A stretch of 53,486 nt of DNA from Bacteroides nordii WAL 11050 = JCM 12987 (GCA_000613465.1 BAJA01000037.1:1-53486); one strand, 5' to 3'. Numbered from the stretch's first letter, positions 25,734-35,645 are shown. The notes: generated by a model not told the origin, from the sequence alone. Program-made: numbers and translations.

Positions 25734-26233
25734 AAGGAAAAACTTCTTGCTGGTATGCTGTCTATACAGCTGGCAGAGCGGAAAAAAAAGTGAAAGAACG
25801 GCTCGATAAAGCTGGCATTGAAAGCTATTTGCCGCTTCAGTCTGTAATTCGTTTGTGGAACAATCGTAAGAGAAAGGTAATGATTCCTGTTGTTCCGGGT
25901 TATATCTTTGTGCATCTGTCGGTGGGCGATGTTGCTAAGGTTAAAAGTGTAAAAGGAGTCTCTTTCCTGTTACGCGAAGAAGGGCGTTATGTCTCTATTC
26001 CGGAATGTCAGATGGAGGTCTTTCGTTCGATGGTAGAGAATACAGGTGAATTTATTGAATTTGCTGAAGAACTGACTCCGGGGATAACGGTTCGGGTAAC
26101 TCGGGGCCAACTGGAAGGGGCGACCGGTGAGTTGCTTGATTGTCAGGGTAAGAATAAGTTAATGCTTCGTATTGCGGGGTTGGGATGTGCATTGGTCACT
26201 GTTGCTTCGGATGCTATTGAGAAAGTGAGGTAA
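25709..26233 (+). CDS. UpxY-family transcription antiterminator (NusG-like)
   Basis: This protein of 174 residues has an N-terminal NGN domain (CWYAVYTAGRAEKKVKERLD ... PVVPGYIFVHLSV) and a C-terminal KOW domain (TPGITVRVTRGQLEGATGEL). UpxY proteins bind early capsule transcripts in Bacteroides and let polymerase read through long polysaccharide operons. In typical B. fragilis capsule loci upxY is first; here it is third, overlapping wzz, and no long glycosyltransferase operon follows. Its RNA target in this setting is therefore unclear. Confidence 0.88.
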   Translation: METTNREIEGKTSCWYAVYTAGRAEKKVKERLDKAGIESYLPLQSVIRLWNNRKRKVMIPVVPGYIFVHLSVGDVAKVKSVKGVSFLLREEGRYVSIPECQMEVFRSMVENTGEFIEFAEELTPGITVRVTRGQLEGATGELLDCQGKNKLMLRIAGLGCALVTVASDAIEKVR

Positions 26234-26238
26234 GCATT

Positions 26239-26703
26239 ATGAAGTTAATTACTGAAACTCTGCTGAACACGGTATCCGGACAGGCTAAGGAGAATCCGCG
26301 TCTGCGTATGAATTATAATTTCCATGAATCTATGGATGCACCGATTCATCGTATGCTAAATGCGCTGGAACCCGATACATATTTACCTCCGCATCGTCAT
26401 AAGAATCCAGATAAAGAAGAAATATACCTTGTTCTCCGCGGTAGCTTGCTTGCCATTCTGTTTGATGAAGAAGGAAATGTGACAGAGAAGGTAAACCTGA
26501 ATCCGGAAAAGGGTATGTATGGAATAGAGATTCCACCTTGTACATGGCACTGTATTGTAGTGCTTGAACCTGGTACGGTGATATATGAAATAAAGCAGGG
26601 GCCTTATGCTCCATTGACTCCTGAAAACATGGCTCCTTGGGCACCAGATGTGACCGATGAGGAAGGTATAAAAGCTTTTATGAAGCGGATGTCCGAGGTT
26701 TAA
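26239..26703 (+). CDS. WbuC-family cupin-fold protein
   Basis: This protein of 154 residues is a single-domain cupin. It has LPPHRHKNPDKEEIYLVLRG (metal-type HxH...E motif near 52-66) and IEIPPCTWHCIVVLEPGTVI as the second cupin motif. WbuC-like cupins occur in polysaccharide gene clusters, with unproven roles in sugar modification. It begins 5 nt after upxY and overlaps the convergent ROK gene at its stop. Confidence 0.8.
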   Translation: MKLITETLLNTVSGQAKENPRLRMNYNFHESMDAPIHRMLNALEPDTYLPPHRHKNPDKEEIYLVLRGSLLAILFDEEGNVTEKVNLNPEKGMYGIEIPPCTWHCIVVLEPGTVIYEIKQGPYAPLTPENMAPWAPDVTDEEGIKAFMKRMSEV

Positions 26704-27913
26704 TCCTCGAACATTCTGCTTCGTGCAAGCATGCAAGCTCCTACTATTCCGGCTTTGTCTTTCAGCTTTGAAGTGAGAATAACCGAATCTTTATTCACCA
26801 GGTTGAGAGAATATTTTCGAATCGCAGTTTTTATCGGTTGTGTGATATAATCTCCGGTAAGTGACAGAGTTCCTCCGATAATTACCAGTTCCGGATTGAA
26901 GATATTGATAAGTCCGGCAATTTGCTTTCCTAACTTTTGACCAATTTCTTCTACTATTTCGATACAAAGGACATCTTCCTTATTGACAGCTGCAATGATC
27001 TCGTCCAGGGTGATAGGATCTTCTGATGAAATGCGGTCGGACAAGATGGAGTTCTCTCCGTTTCTAATACGCTCCAGTAATATGCGATGTAGTGCCGAAC
27101 CTGATGCTTCAGTTTCGATGCATCCTTTTTTCCCACAGTGGCAAATGATTTCGTTTTCATAAGCACTTACGTGTCCGAACTCACCCGAGAATCCCGATTT
27201 TCCGGTGTATATTCTTCCGTCAATGATGATCCCTATACCCAGTCCCCAGCTGACATTGACGAATATAATATTCTTTTCTCCCTTTACGCATCCCTGCATA
27301 TACTCTCCGTAAGTCATGGCGCGCGTATCATTGTCTATTGTTACTTTATAGCCAAGCTTTTCTGTCAAGACATCCGCCAACGGGCGTTCTTCAAAATTGA
27401 ACTGACTGAAACTATAACCCGATTCCGGATTTACCCGCCTGATACATTTACATTGATATTTAATATTTTCTCTTTATTGATATTGAGTTTTTTTATAAAG
27501 TTTGCTATGAGTTTGCACAGTTCATTCAGTCCTTCTATTGAATTTTCAAATTGATAGGGGATATTCATTTTGAGTTCCATCATATCTCCTTTAAAGTTGA
27601 TAAGTCCGATATTGATGGCAAACTTCTTGATATCTACTCCGATGAAGTAGCCGGATTCCGGATTGAGTCCGTACAGATTGGGGTGTCTTCCACCACTTGT
27701 TTCCAGCTTACCATAGTCGTTGATATATCCGTCTTCACACATTTCATCTATGAATTTGGTAACGGTTGGTACGCTCAAATCCATCTCTTTTGAGAGGTCG
27801 GTAATGGTTGAACTACCGTTGTATATATAATGTGTAATAATTCTCTTCTTCACAAGGGCATTTTTGGAGCCCATTTCTATTTCTTTAAGCAGATTATGTT
27901 TCATATATGCCAT
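26700..27913 (-). CDS. ROK-family transcriptional regulator, likely of the nan genes, frameshifted
   Basis: There is an N-terminal winged helix (STITDLSKEMDLSVPTVTKF) followed by a ROK sugar-binding domain with the zinc motif CHCGKKGCIETEASGSAL and an ATPase-type core (DIKKFAINIGLI, IDNDTRAMTYGEYMQG). The frame breaks near 27437; adding one C (GGCGGG to GGCCGGG) restores NVSGRVNPESGYSFSQFNFE, for about 404 residues. I start at the ATG 27911-27913 because the -7 element at 27933-27940 lies upstream of it and excludes the longer ORF. It is divergent from nanL and is the obvious candidate regulator of the sialic acid genes, with an amino sugar as probable effector. It differs from the kinase RokA, which lacks the winged helix. 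Confidence 0.82.
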
Positions 27914-27932
27914 GTTAGTGGTTAATGCTGAA

Positions 27933-28106
27933 CAAATATACAAGTATTTTAAATATTTCGTTTCGTTTTGCATCTTTAATTTATTAATATTCTTTCTTTA
28001 TTGGTTTATATAAGGAGATATAATAAATAATATAACTTTTGTACAGGTATAATAATAAAATAATTTAGAAATATGCTTGCTGTTAATTAAGAAGTTTTTA
28101 TATTTG
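27933..28106. promoter_or_regulatory. divergent promoters of the ROK regulator and nanL
   Basis: On the minus strand TATATTTG (27933-27940) serves the regulator. On the plus strand TATATTTG (28099-28106) serves nanL. The very AT-rich spacer between them is the likely site of regulator binding; no clean palindrome stands out. Confidence 0.55.
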
Positions 28107-28155
28107 CAGCATGAATGTTTAAATAAATTGTTTGATATATGAAAACTGTATACTT

Positions 28156-29073
28156 ATGGAAAAGATTATTGGATTGATTGATGCCCCTTTTACTCCTTTT
28201 TATGAGGATGGGGAAGTAAATTATGAGCCGATTGCAGCCTATGCCGCTATGTTAGCAAAGAATGGTTTGAAAGGTGTTTTTATCAACGGTTCTTCCGGCG
28301 AAGGCTATATGCTGACGGAAGAAGAACGCATGAAGCTGGCCGAACGTTGGATTGAAGTAGCTCCCGAAGGCTTCAAAGTGATTGTTCATGTGGGCAGTAC
28401 TTGTGTGAAGTCGAGCCGGCGTCTGGCAGAACATGCACAAAAGATAGGTGCATGGGGAATTGGTGCAATGGCTCCTCCTTTTCCTAAGGTAGGTCGCGTA
28501 GAAGAGTTGGTGAAATATTGTGAAGAGATTGCTTGTGGTGCCCCCAATCTGCCTTTCTACTTTTATCATATTCCTGCTTTTAACGGCGCCTTTCTGTCTA
28601 TGGTAACTTTCCTTGAAGCGGTAGACGGACGTATCCCCAACTTTGCAGGTATTAAGTATACGTACGAGAGTTTGTATGAGTATAACCAATGTCGTCTTTA
28701 CAAGAACGGTAAATTTGATATGTTACATGGACAGGATGAAACGATTCTTCCTTGTCTGGCTATGGGAGGTGCTCAGGGAGGAATTGGTGGTACTACCAAT
28801 TACAATGGTTGCAACCTGGTTGGTATTATCGACGCATGGAATGCAGGTGACTTGGAGAAAGCACGCGAACTTCAGAACTTCTCTCAAGAGGTTATCAATG
28901 TGATTTGTCACTATCGGGGCAATATTGTTGGTGGTAAAAGAATAATGAAATTGATAGGTCTGGATCTTGGCAAGAACCGTACTCCGTTCCAGAATATGAC
29001 TGATGAAGAAGAAGCACGTTTGAAAGCTGAGTTAGAGGCCATTCACTTCTTTGAGCGTTGCAATAAATTTTAA
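28156..29073 (+). CDS. nanL: N-acetylneuraminate lyase
   Basis: This protein of 305 residues splits N-acetylneuraminate into ManNAc and pyruvate. It is a class I aldolase of the DapA/NanA TIM-barrel superfamily: GSSGEG (45-50) binds the pyruvate carboxylate, Y137 (FYFYHIP) is the catalytic Tyr and K167 (FAGIKYT) forms the Schiff base. I start at MEKIIGLIDAPFTPF; 8 in-frame codons upstream are ignored. It leads the nan locus, 10 nt before nanE. Confidence 0.95.
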   Translation: MEKIIGLIDAPFTPFYEDGEVNYEPIAAYAAMLAKNGLKGVFINGSSGEGYMLTEEERMKLAERWIEVAPEGFKVIVHVGSTCVKSSRRLAEHAQKIGAWGIGAMAPPFPKVGRVEELVKYCEEIACGAPNLPFYFYHIPAFNGAFLSMVTFLEAVDGRIPNFAGIKYTYESLYEYNQCRLYKNGKFDMLHGQDETILPCLAMGGAQGGIGGTTNYNGCNLVGIIDAWNAGDLEKARELQNFSQEVINVICHYRGNIVGGKRIMKLIGLDLGKNRTPFQNMTDEEEARLKAELEAIHFFERCNKF

Positions 29074-29083
29074 ATTTACTTTT

Positions 29084-30262
29084 ATGAATGTAACTGAATA
29101 CCTACAGACATGGTCAGCCTCGTACAAGGCTGACATGCTGGATAATATTATGCCTTTTTGGTTGAAGCATGGTCTGGACCGCCGGAATGGAGGTATATAT
29201 ACTTGTTTAAATCGTGATGGTTCGCTGATAGACACTACCAAATCCGTTTGGTTTCAGGGGCGTTTTGCTTTTACATGCAGTTATGCATACAATCATATTG
29301 AGCAGAATCTCGACTGGCTGGCTGCGGCAAAGAGCACACTTGATTTCATAGAACATCACTGTTTTGATTCGGATGGGCGCATGTTTTTTGAAGTTACAGC
29401 ATCCGGAGAGCCCATTCGTAAACGCCGTTATGTATTCTCCGAAACCTTTGCAGCCATTGCGATGGCGGAGTATGCGATTGCTTCGGGCGAAAGGGCTTAT
29501 GCAGAAAAGGCTTTAAACTTATTTAAAGACATTCAGCGCTTTCTTCGGACTCCCGGCATTCTGGAGCCAAAATATTGTGAAACGGTGCATACAAAGGGGC
29601 ATTCGATTGTTATGATCCTTATAAATACAGCTTCGCGCATTCGGGCTGCCATAGCCGATCCCATACTCGACCAGCAAATTGATGACTCTATTGCTTTGCT
29701 GAAAAAGGACTTTATGCATCCGGAGTTTAAAGCATTACTGGAGACAGTGGGTACTAATGGTGAATTTATTGATACCATAAACGGACGTATCATCAACCCG
29801 GGCCATTGTATTGAAACCTCCTGGTTTATCCTTGAAGAAGCCAAGTACCGTAATTGGGATAAACAGCTTACTGACATGGCTCTTACCATTCTCGACTGGT
29901 CTTGGGAGTGGGGATGGGATAAAGAACACGGTGGTATCATCAACTTCCGCGATTGTCGTAACCTGCCCCCACAGGATTACGCACATGATATGAAATTCTG
30001 GTGGCCGCAGACGGAAGCTATTATCGCTACACTCTACGCTTACCAGGCAACAAAAGATGAAAAATATCTTGCTATGCATCAGCAAATCAGTGATTGGACA
30101 TACGCTCATTTTCCTGATAGCGACTTTGGCGAGTGGTATGGATATCTTCATCGCAACGGAACAGTCTCACAACCGGCAAAAGGTAACATTTTCAAAGGTC
30201 CTTTCCACATCCCCCGGATGTTAACGAAGAGCTATGTACTTTGCCAGGAATTACTACCTTAA
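29084..30262 (+). CDS. nanE: N-acylglucosamine 2-epimerase
   Basis: This protein of 392 residues converts free ManNAc to GlcNAc, the Bacteroides branch of sialic acid catabolism that avoids ManNAc kinase. The (alpha/alpha)6-barrel AGE family is shown by LDRRNGGIYTCLNRDGSLID, KSVWFQGRFAFTCSYAY, NPGHCIETSWF and DYAHDMKFWWPQTEAI, containing the conserved catalytic His residues. It is unrelated in fold to enterobacterial NanE, which acts on the 6-phosphate. It follows nanL directly and is followed by a 23-bp repeat array and the nanT promoter. Confidence 0.94.
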   Translation: MNVTEYLQTWSASYKADMLDNIMPFWLKHGLDRRNGGIYTCLNRDGSLIDTTKSVWFQGRFAFTCSYAYNHIEQNLDWLAAAKSTLDFIEHHCFDSDGRMFFEVTASGEPIRKRRYVFSETFAAIAMAEYAIASGERAYAEKALNLFKDIQRFLRTPGILEPKYCETVHTKGHSIVMILINTASRIRAAIADPILDQQIDDSIALLKKDFMHPEFKALLETVGTNGEFIDTINGRIINPGHCIETSWFILEEAKYRNWDKQLTDMALTILDWSWEWGWDKEHGGIINFRDCRNLPPQDYAHDMKFWWPQTEAIIATLYAYQATKDEKYLAMHQQISDWTYAHFPDSDFGEWYGYLHRNGTVSQPAKGNIFKGPFHIPRMLTKSYVLCQELLP

Positions 30263-30360
30263 AACAACAATATATATATTGCCATACGAATTGTTTATGG
30301 TTTTTAATGGCATTTTCTATTAACATTATTAACGTAGATGTTAAAGATCGGATTCTTCCT

Positions 30361-30475
30361 TTGTAAAAGTACGTACTTTTGTAGTATGAAAGTGTACACT
30401 CTTGTATAGTAAAAGTGTACATTTAACACTCCATTAAATACGTACTTTTATAATATAAAGAATAGTACTTCTGAA
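30361..30475. repeat. array of five 23-bp palindromic repeats upstream of nanT
   Basis: Units start at 30361, 30384, 30407, 30430 and 30453. The first four have short palindromic cores centred at 30372.5, 30395.5, 30418.5 and 30441.5, exactly 23 bp apart: AAAAGTAC/GTACTTTT, AGTGT/ACACT, TGT/ACA and TAC/GTA. The fifth keeps only the right half-site (GTACTT). The array looks like a multi-site operator, about 60-175 bp upstream of the nanT -7 box. Confidence 0.75.
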
Positions 30476-30496
30476 TGTGTTGACTATCAATAGATA

Positions 30497-30545
30497 ACCT
30501 CACTGAATAGTGAGGTTTGAAAGAGAAAGTATATTCTTATATTTG
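30497..30545 (+). promoter_or_regulatory. nanT promoter with palindrome against the -33 box
   Basis: TTTG (30516-30519) and TATATTTG (30538-30545) form a good -33/-7 pair with an 18-bp spacer. ACCTCACT-GAAT-AGTGAGGT (30497-30516) is a perfect inverted repeat that ends on the -33 box, a natural place for a regulator. Confidence 0.65.
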
Positions 30546-30560
30546 CGGTTGATGAGAGAG

Positions 30561-30583
30561 ATACTTGTTTTAGAGACAAGTAT
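30561..30583 (+). promoter_or_regulatory. 5' leader hairpin of nanT
   Basis: ATACTTGT pairs perfectly with ACAAGTAT across seven bases, starting about 8 nt after the predicted transcription start. It may stabilise the messenger or control initiation. Confidence 0.45.
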
Positions 30584-30631
30584 AAACCGTAGCAGGAAGT
30601 ACGCAATAATAAATAAAAAGAACTACATATT

Positions 30632-31865
30632 ATGAAAAACTCAAAAATTTATCCATGGATTGTGGTAGCTCTTCTTTGGGGAGTGGCATTACTCAATTAC
30701 ATGGATCGTCAGATGCTTTCGACAATGAAAGACGCCATGCAACTGGATATTGCAGAACTACAATCAGCTACTAATTTCGGCCGTTTGATGGCTGTGTTTC
30801 TTTGGATATACGGATTTATGAGCCCCGTAGCCGGTATGATTGCCGACAGGTTGAATAGAAAGTGGTTAATTGTAGGGAGTCTTTTCGTATGGTCTGCTGT
30901 CACTTTTGGTATGGGATATGCCGAAACGTTCAGTCAGGTATATTGGTTGCGTGCTTTGATGGGAGTTAGTGAAGCACTTTATATTCCCGCAGCTTTCACT
31001 GATTGCCGACTGGCATCAGGATAAATCCCGGTCATTGGCAGTAGGTATACACATGACGGGGCTTTACACAGGGCAGGCTATCGGTGGCTTCGGTGCTACG
31101 GTGGCAGCGGCATACTCCTGGCATACTGCTTTTCATTGGTTTGGTATTATCGGCATTATCTATGCTTTGATTCTGGTGTTGTTCTTACATGAGAATAAAG
31201 AGCATATTGAGATTGAACGCTTGCGCAGAGAGGAGCCGAAGCAGAAATCATCTGTATTCAAAGGCCTTTCTTTGCTGTTCAGTAACATTGCATTTTGGGT
31301 AATATTGTTCTATTTTGCCGCACCGAGCCTTCCGGGATGGGCTACAAAGAACTGGCTGCCTACATTGTTTGCCGAAAATTTGAATATTCCGATGGCCGAA
31401 GCGGGACCAATGTCAACTATTACGATTGCTTTGTCTTCTTTCGTCGGTGTATTGCTTGGGGGTGTTCTTTCGGATAGATGGGTATTGAAGAATATCCGTG
31501 GTAGAGTTTATACCGGTGCTATCGGATTGGGACTTACAATTCCGGCGCTGATGTTGTTGGGATTTGGCCACAATACAGCAGGCATCGTGGGAGCAGGTTT
31601 GCTGTTTGGTGTGGGCTATGGCATTTTCGATGCGAACAACATGCCTATTCTGTGCCAGTTTGTGTCAACTAAATATAGAGCCACGGCTTATGGTATAATG
31701 AATATGACTGGTGTATTTGCCGGAGCAGCAGTTACCAGTTTGTTGGGACGCTGGACCGATGGTGGCAATCTGGGATTGGGTTTTGCATGGCTTAGCGTTG
31801 TTGTTCTGATAGCATTGGCGTTGCAACTCTATTTTTTGCGGCCTAAAACAGATAATATGGAATAG
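30632..31865 (+). CDS. nanT: MFS sialic acid transporter, frameshifted
   Basis: This is a major facilitator protein with about 12 TM helices that imports sialic acid across the inner membrane. MFS signatures are LNYMDRQMLSTM near residue 21 and IADRLNRKWLIVG in loop 2-3. The first frame runs off at 31024. The second continues from about 30997 as SLIADWHQDKSRSLAVGIHM and ends LRPKTDNME. The shift (near 30990-30997, GCAGCTTTCACTG) differs from the others in the window: it needs one base removed or two added, for example CT to restore YIPAALSLIADW. Total about 411 residues. It starts the second nan transcript. Confidence 0.88.
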
Positions 31866-31922
31866 ACTTTATATATGCTAAATAACTTAATTATTTCCAT
31901 ATCCTAATAAAATGAAAAATAG

Positions 31923-31930
31923 TATCTTTG
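31923..31930 (+). promoter_or_regulatory. nanH promoter -7 element (TATCTTTG)
   Basis: TATCTTTG matches TAnnTTTG. It lies inside the longest nanH frame, just after an ATG at 31912. That ATG is therefore probably upstream of the transcript, and the next ATG at 31966 is the true start. Confidence 0.55.
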
Positions 31931-31965
31931 TCCTCAATAATATTCATACAATTTTAATCATTACC

Positions 31966-33599
31966 ATGAAAAATACCCCTCTTATGTTTCTCCTTTTCTG
32001 CTTTTTATGTACTACACCTGTACTTTATGCAGCAGATACTATATTCGTTAAGGAAGCGCGTATCCCTGTCTTGATCGAAAGACAAGACAACGTTCTGTTC
32101 TATCTGCGCCTGAATGCACAAGAGAGCAAAAAACTGAATAATGTGGTTTTGAAATTTGACAAAGGAACAAGGCTTTCAGATATTCAATCGGTGAAACTTT
32201 ATTATAGCGGTACAGAGGCGTTGCAGAATGAGCATAAGAACCGTTTTGCACCGGTTGAATACATTTCCAGCCATGCTGTGGGAAATACGCTGGCTGCCAA
32301 TCCGTCTTATTCAATCAAAAAAGCCGAAGTGAGTAATCCTAATGCCGAAGTAACATTGAAGGGCAGCCAAGATCTGTTTCCAGGTGTCAATTATTTCTGG
32401 GTCAGCTTGCAGATGAAGCCTTCCACTCCGCTGGCCGCTAAGGTTACGGCGAGTATCGCCTCTGTGACAGTGGATGGTAAACAAGCACTTATAGATATTG
32501 TATCTCCAAAAGAAACAGAACACCGCATGGGGGTAGGCGTGCGTCATGCCGGAGATGATCAGTCGGCCGCATTCCGTATTCCGGGACTGGTGACTACCAA
32601 CAAAGGTACGCTGTTGGGAGTGTATGACGTGCGTTATAATAGTAGTGTTGATTTGCAGGAGCGCGTCGATGTAGGTTTAAGCCGGAGTACGGATGGTGGA
32701 AAGACATGGGAAAAAATGCGTTTGCCACTGGCATTCGGAGAATATGGAGGACTGCCTGCTGCACAGAATGGGTAGGAGACCCGTCTATTCTGGTAGATAC
32801 AAAGACCAATACAATATGGATTGTTGCTGCATGGACGCACGGCATGGGCAATCAACGGGCGTGGGTGAGTTCGCATCCGGGAATGGATATGAATCATACG
32901 GCGCAATTGATGATGACAAAGAGTACTGACGATGGAAAGACGTGGTCGGCTCCGATCAACATCACGGAGCAGGTGAAAGATCCTTCCTGGTATTTCCTGC
33001 TGCAAGGACCGGGGCGTGGCATCACTATGCAAGACGGTACGCTGGTGTTTCCTATTCAGTTTATTGATGCCACACGTATACCCAATGCCGGTATTATGTA
33101 CAGTAAGGACCGGGGACAAACCTGGAAAATACATAACTATGCCCGTACCAATACCACCGAGGCACAAGTGGCGGAAGTAGAGCCTGGTGTATTGATGCTG
33201 AACATGCGCGATAACCGGGGTGGAAGTCGTGCAGTATCTATAACCAGGGATTTAGGCGAAACGTGGACAGAACATATTTCTTCGCGGAGTGCTTTGCGTG
33301 AGCCAGTGTGTATGGCAAGTCTGATAAAAGTAGAGGCAAAGGACAATGTGCTTGGCAGAGATCTTTTGTTCTTCTCCAATCCTGATACAACGAAGGGAAG
33401 AAACCATATCACTATAAAAGCCAGTCTGGATGGAGGCGTAACCTGGTTGCCTGAACATCAGTTGTTGATAGACGAGGCCGATGGTTGGGGATATTCCTGT
33501 CTTACGTTGGTGGACAATGAAACGATTGGCATTTTGTATGAGAGCAGTGTGGCGCATATGACATTTCAGCAGATTAAAATAAAAGATATAGTGAAATGA
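31966..33599 (+). CDS. nanH: secreted exo-alpha-sialidase, frameshifted
   Basis: This GH33 neuraminidase releases terminal sialic acid from host glycans. The signal peptide is MKNTPLMFLLFCFLCTTPVLYA. An N-terminal beta-rich carbohydrate-binding-like domain runs to about 180, then the propeller: FRIPGL supplies the RIP-motif Arg, and Asp boxes are SRSTDGGKTW, TKSTDDGKTW, SKDRGQTW, TRDLGETW and ASLDGGVTW. The frame breaks near 32771; restoring one G (ATGGGTAG to ATGGGGTAG) gives AAQNGVGDPSILVD and 544 residues, the length I recall for the B. fragilis enzyme. It overlaps the GH20 gene by 4 nt (ATGA). Confidence 0.93.
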
Positions 33600-35608
33600 G
33601 GCACATTGTATATAGCGTTGCATTTCTCCTGTTGCTTTGTACATTTCCTACAGTCCGGGCAGGTGAGATTCATTTCCTGCCAGAGCCGCAGCAAGTGAAA
33701 CTGAGCGGTGAGCAGTTTGATATGAAACGGGTGAGGCTCGTCTCTTCCGTACTTGTTCCGCAACTGGAAGCATGGGTGACCGAAGCGGGAGGGACTGCCG
33801 ATGAGTGCGCCTCTTCTGTAATTGAAATCCGGTTGGTTGAGAAACTGGAGGGGATACCCTTGAATGAAAATGAAGCATATCGCCTGACGGTACACAGAAA
33901 CAAGATCAGGGTTGAGGCTATCACCGAACAAGGAGCTTATTGGGGATTACAAACATTGAACCAATTGTTGCAGCACCGGAGAGGAAAGACCTTTGTTCGG
34001 GGATGTGAGATTGTAGACTGGCCTGCTTTTCGGGTACGGGGATTCATGCAGGATGTAGGCAGAGGCTATATTTCTATGGACGAATTGAAGCGGGAGATCG
34101 ACATGCTTTCTCGTTATAAAATCAATGTGTTTCACTGGCATCTGACAGAGAACCAGGCATGGAGGCTTGAGAGCAAGCTCTTTCCGGTATTGAATGACAG
34201 TTGTAATGTGACGCGCATGCCGGGCAAGTTTTATACGCAGGAAGAAGCCAAAGAGTTGGTTCGGTACTGTAAACAGCGTCAGGTATTGCTGATACCGGAG
34301 TTTGATATGCCGGGGCATAGTGCCGCCTTTGTACGGGCCTTTCGGCACGATATGCAGAGCGAAGCGGGAATGAAAATTCTTAAACTGCTGATGGATGAGG
34401 TCTGTGATGTTTTTGAGGTACCTTACCTGCATATCGGCACGGATGAGGTAGCCTTTACCAATCCGCAATTTGCGCCGGAGATGGTAGCCTATATCCGGGC
34501 AAAAGGCAAGAAAGTGATTTCCTGGAATCCGGGCTGGCACTACAAACCGGGAGAAATAGATATGACCCACCTCTGGAGCTACCGCGGAAAGGCGCAGGAA
34601 GGTATTCCTGCCATTGATTCAAGGTTCCACTACCTGAATCATTTTGACGTATTTGCCGATATAATAGCTTTGTATAACAGTCGCATTTACAATCAGCCTC
34701 AGGGTAGTGATGATATAGCCGGGGCTATCATGGCAGTGTGGCAGGATAGGGTAGTAGTGCCCGAGGAGAATGTGATCAGAGAGAATGCCTTTTATCCTAA
34801 CATGCTGGCTTTTGCCGAGCGTTCGTGGAGAGGGGGAGGCTCCGAATATTTCGACCGGAACGGTACAGTTCTTCCGGGTGAAGACTCGGAGGAGTTTAAG
34901 AGCTTTGCTGATTTTGAAGAAAGAATGTTGTGGCACAAAGAGCATCATTTCAAAGGATATCCCTTTGCTTATGTGAAGCAGACAAATGTGAAGTGGAACA
35001 TTACGGATGCTTTTCCCAATGGAGGAAATCCGGAACAGGCATTTCCACCCGAAGCCGGACTCAAAGATCAGTATATATATGATGGCAAAGCGTATAATGT
35101 GCGGCAGGCTATCGGTGCGGGTATCTATCTGCGTCATGTATGGGGTACGCTGGTCCCCTCTTTCTATAAAGAGCCGGCAGAAAACCATACGGCATATGCC
35201 TATACATGGGTATATTCGCCCAAAGCACAGGATGTGGGGTTGTGGGTGGAGTTTCAGAACTACGGACGTTCGGAGAAAGACTTACCTCCTCCAGCCGGAA
35301 AGTGGGATTATAAAGGGAGCCGCATCTGGCTGAACGATAGTGAAATACTTCCTCCTGTGTGGACGGCTACCCACACAAAGCCGGATAATGAAACGCCTTT
35401 GGGTAATGAAAACTTTACAGCCCGCCCTCCTTTGAAGGTACACTTGAATAAGGGGTGGAATAAGGTGCTGCTGAAACTTCCGGTAGGGAAATTTACGACT
35501 CCTCAGGTCCGTCTGGTGAAGTGGATGTTTACAACTGTTTTTGTCACGCTTGATGGCGAACATGCAGTAGACGGGTTGATTTACTCGCCGGAGAAAAAAC
35601 TAAAATGA
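33596..35608 (+). CDS. secreted beta-N-acetylhexosaminidase (GH20)
   Basis: This protein of 670 residues has signal peptide MRHIVYSVAFLLLLCTFPTVRA, a GH20b N-domain and the GH20 barrel (RVRGFMQDVGRGYISMDELK). The catalytic pair is D283-E284 in HIGTDEVAF, and substrate-assisted hydrolysis of beta-GlcNAc or GalNAc is expected. The C-terminal 200 residues form a beta-rich accessory domain (about 450-670). It is translationally coupled to nanH, which suggests sequential removal of sialic acid and then HexNAc from host N- or mucin-type glycans in the periplasm or on the surface. Confidence 0.93.
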   Translation: MRHIVYSVAFLLLLCTFPTVRAGEIHFLPEPQQVKLSGEQFDMKRVRLVSSVLVPQLEAWVTEAGGTADECASSVIEIRLVEKLEGIPLNENEAYRLTVHRNKIRVEAITEQGAYWGLQTLNQLLQHRRGKTFVRGCEIVDWPAFRVRGFMQDVGRGYISMDELKREIDMLSRYKINVFHWHLTENQAWRLESKLFPVLNDSCNVTRMPGKFYTQEEAKELVRYCKQRQVLLIPEFDMPGHSAAFVRAFRHDMQSEAGMKILKLLMDEVCDVFEVPYLHIGTDEVAFTNPQFAPEMVAYIRAKGKKVISWNPGWHYKPGEIDMTHLWSYRGKAQEGIPAIDSRFHYLNHFDVFADIIALYNSRIYNQPQGSDDIAGAIMAVWQDRVVVPEENVIRENAFYPNMLAFAERSWRGGGSEYFDRNGTVLPGEDSEEFKSFADFEERMLWHKEHHFKGYPFAYVKQTNVKWNITDAFPNGGNPEQAFPPEAGLKDQYIYDGKAYNVRQAIGAGIYLRHVWGTLVPSFYKEPAENHTAYAYTWVYSPKAQDVGLWVEFQNYGRSEKDLPPPAGKWDYKGSRIWLNDSEILPPVWTATHTKPDNETPLGNENFTARPPLKVHLNKGWNKVLLKLPVGKFTTPQVRLVKWMFTTVFVTLDGEHAVDGLIYSPEKKLK

Positions 35609-35645
35609 TTTTGTATCTATTGAATTCAGATAAAAAAGGATGACG

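Noticed and set aside
26700..27913. RokA-type sugar kinase
   Set aside because: The N-terminal winged helix marks it as a ROK regulator. RokA kinases lack that domain.
30361..30475. CRISPR array
   Set aside because: The units are contiguous 23-mers with palindromic cores and no unique spacers, and no cas genes are present.
24613..31024. Real gene decay of wzz, the ROK regulator and nanT
   Set aside because: The breaks share the indel signature that also hits essential thrS, and the remaining sequences show no other damage, so error is the simpler explanation.
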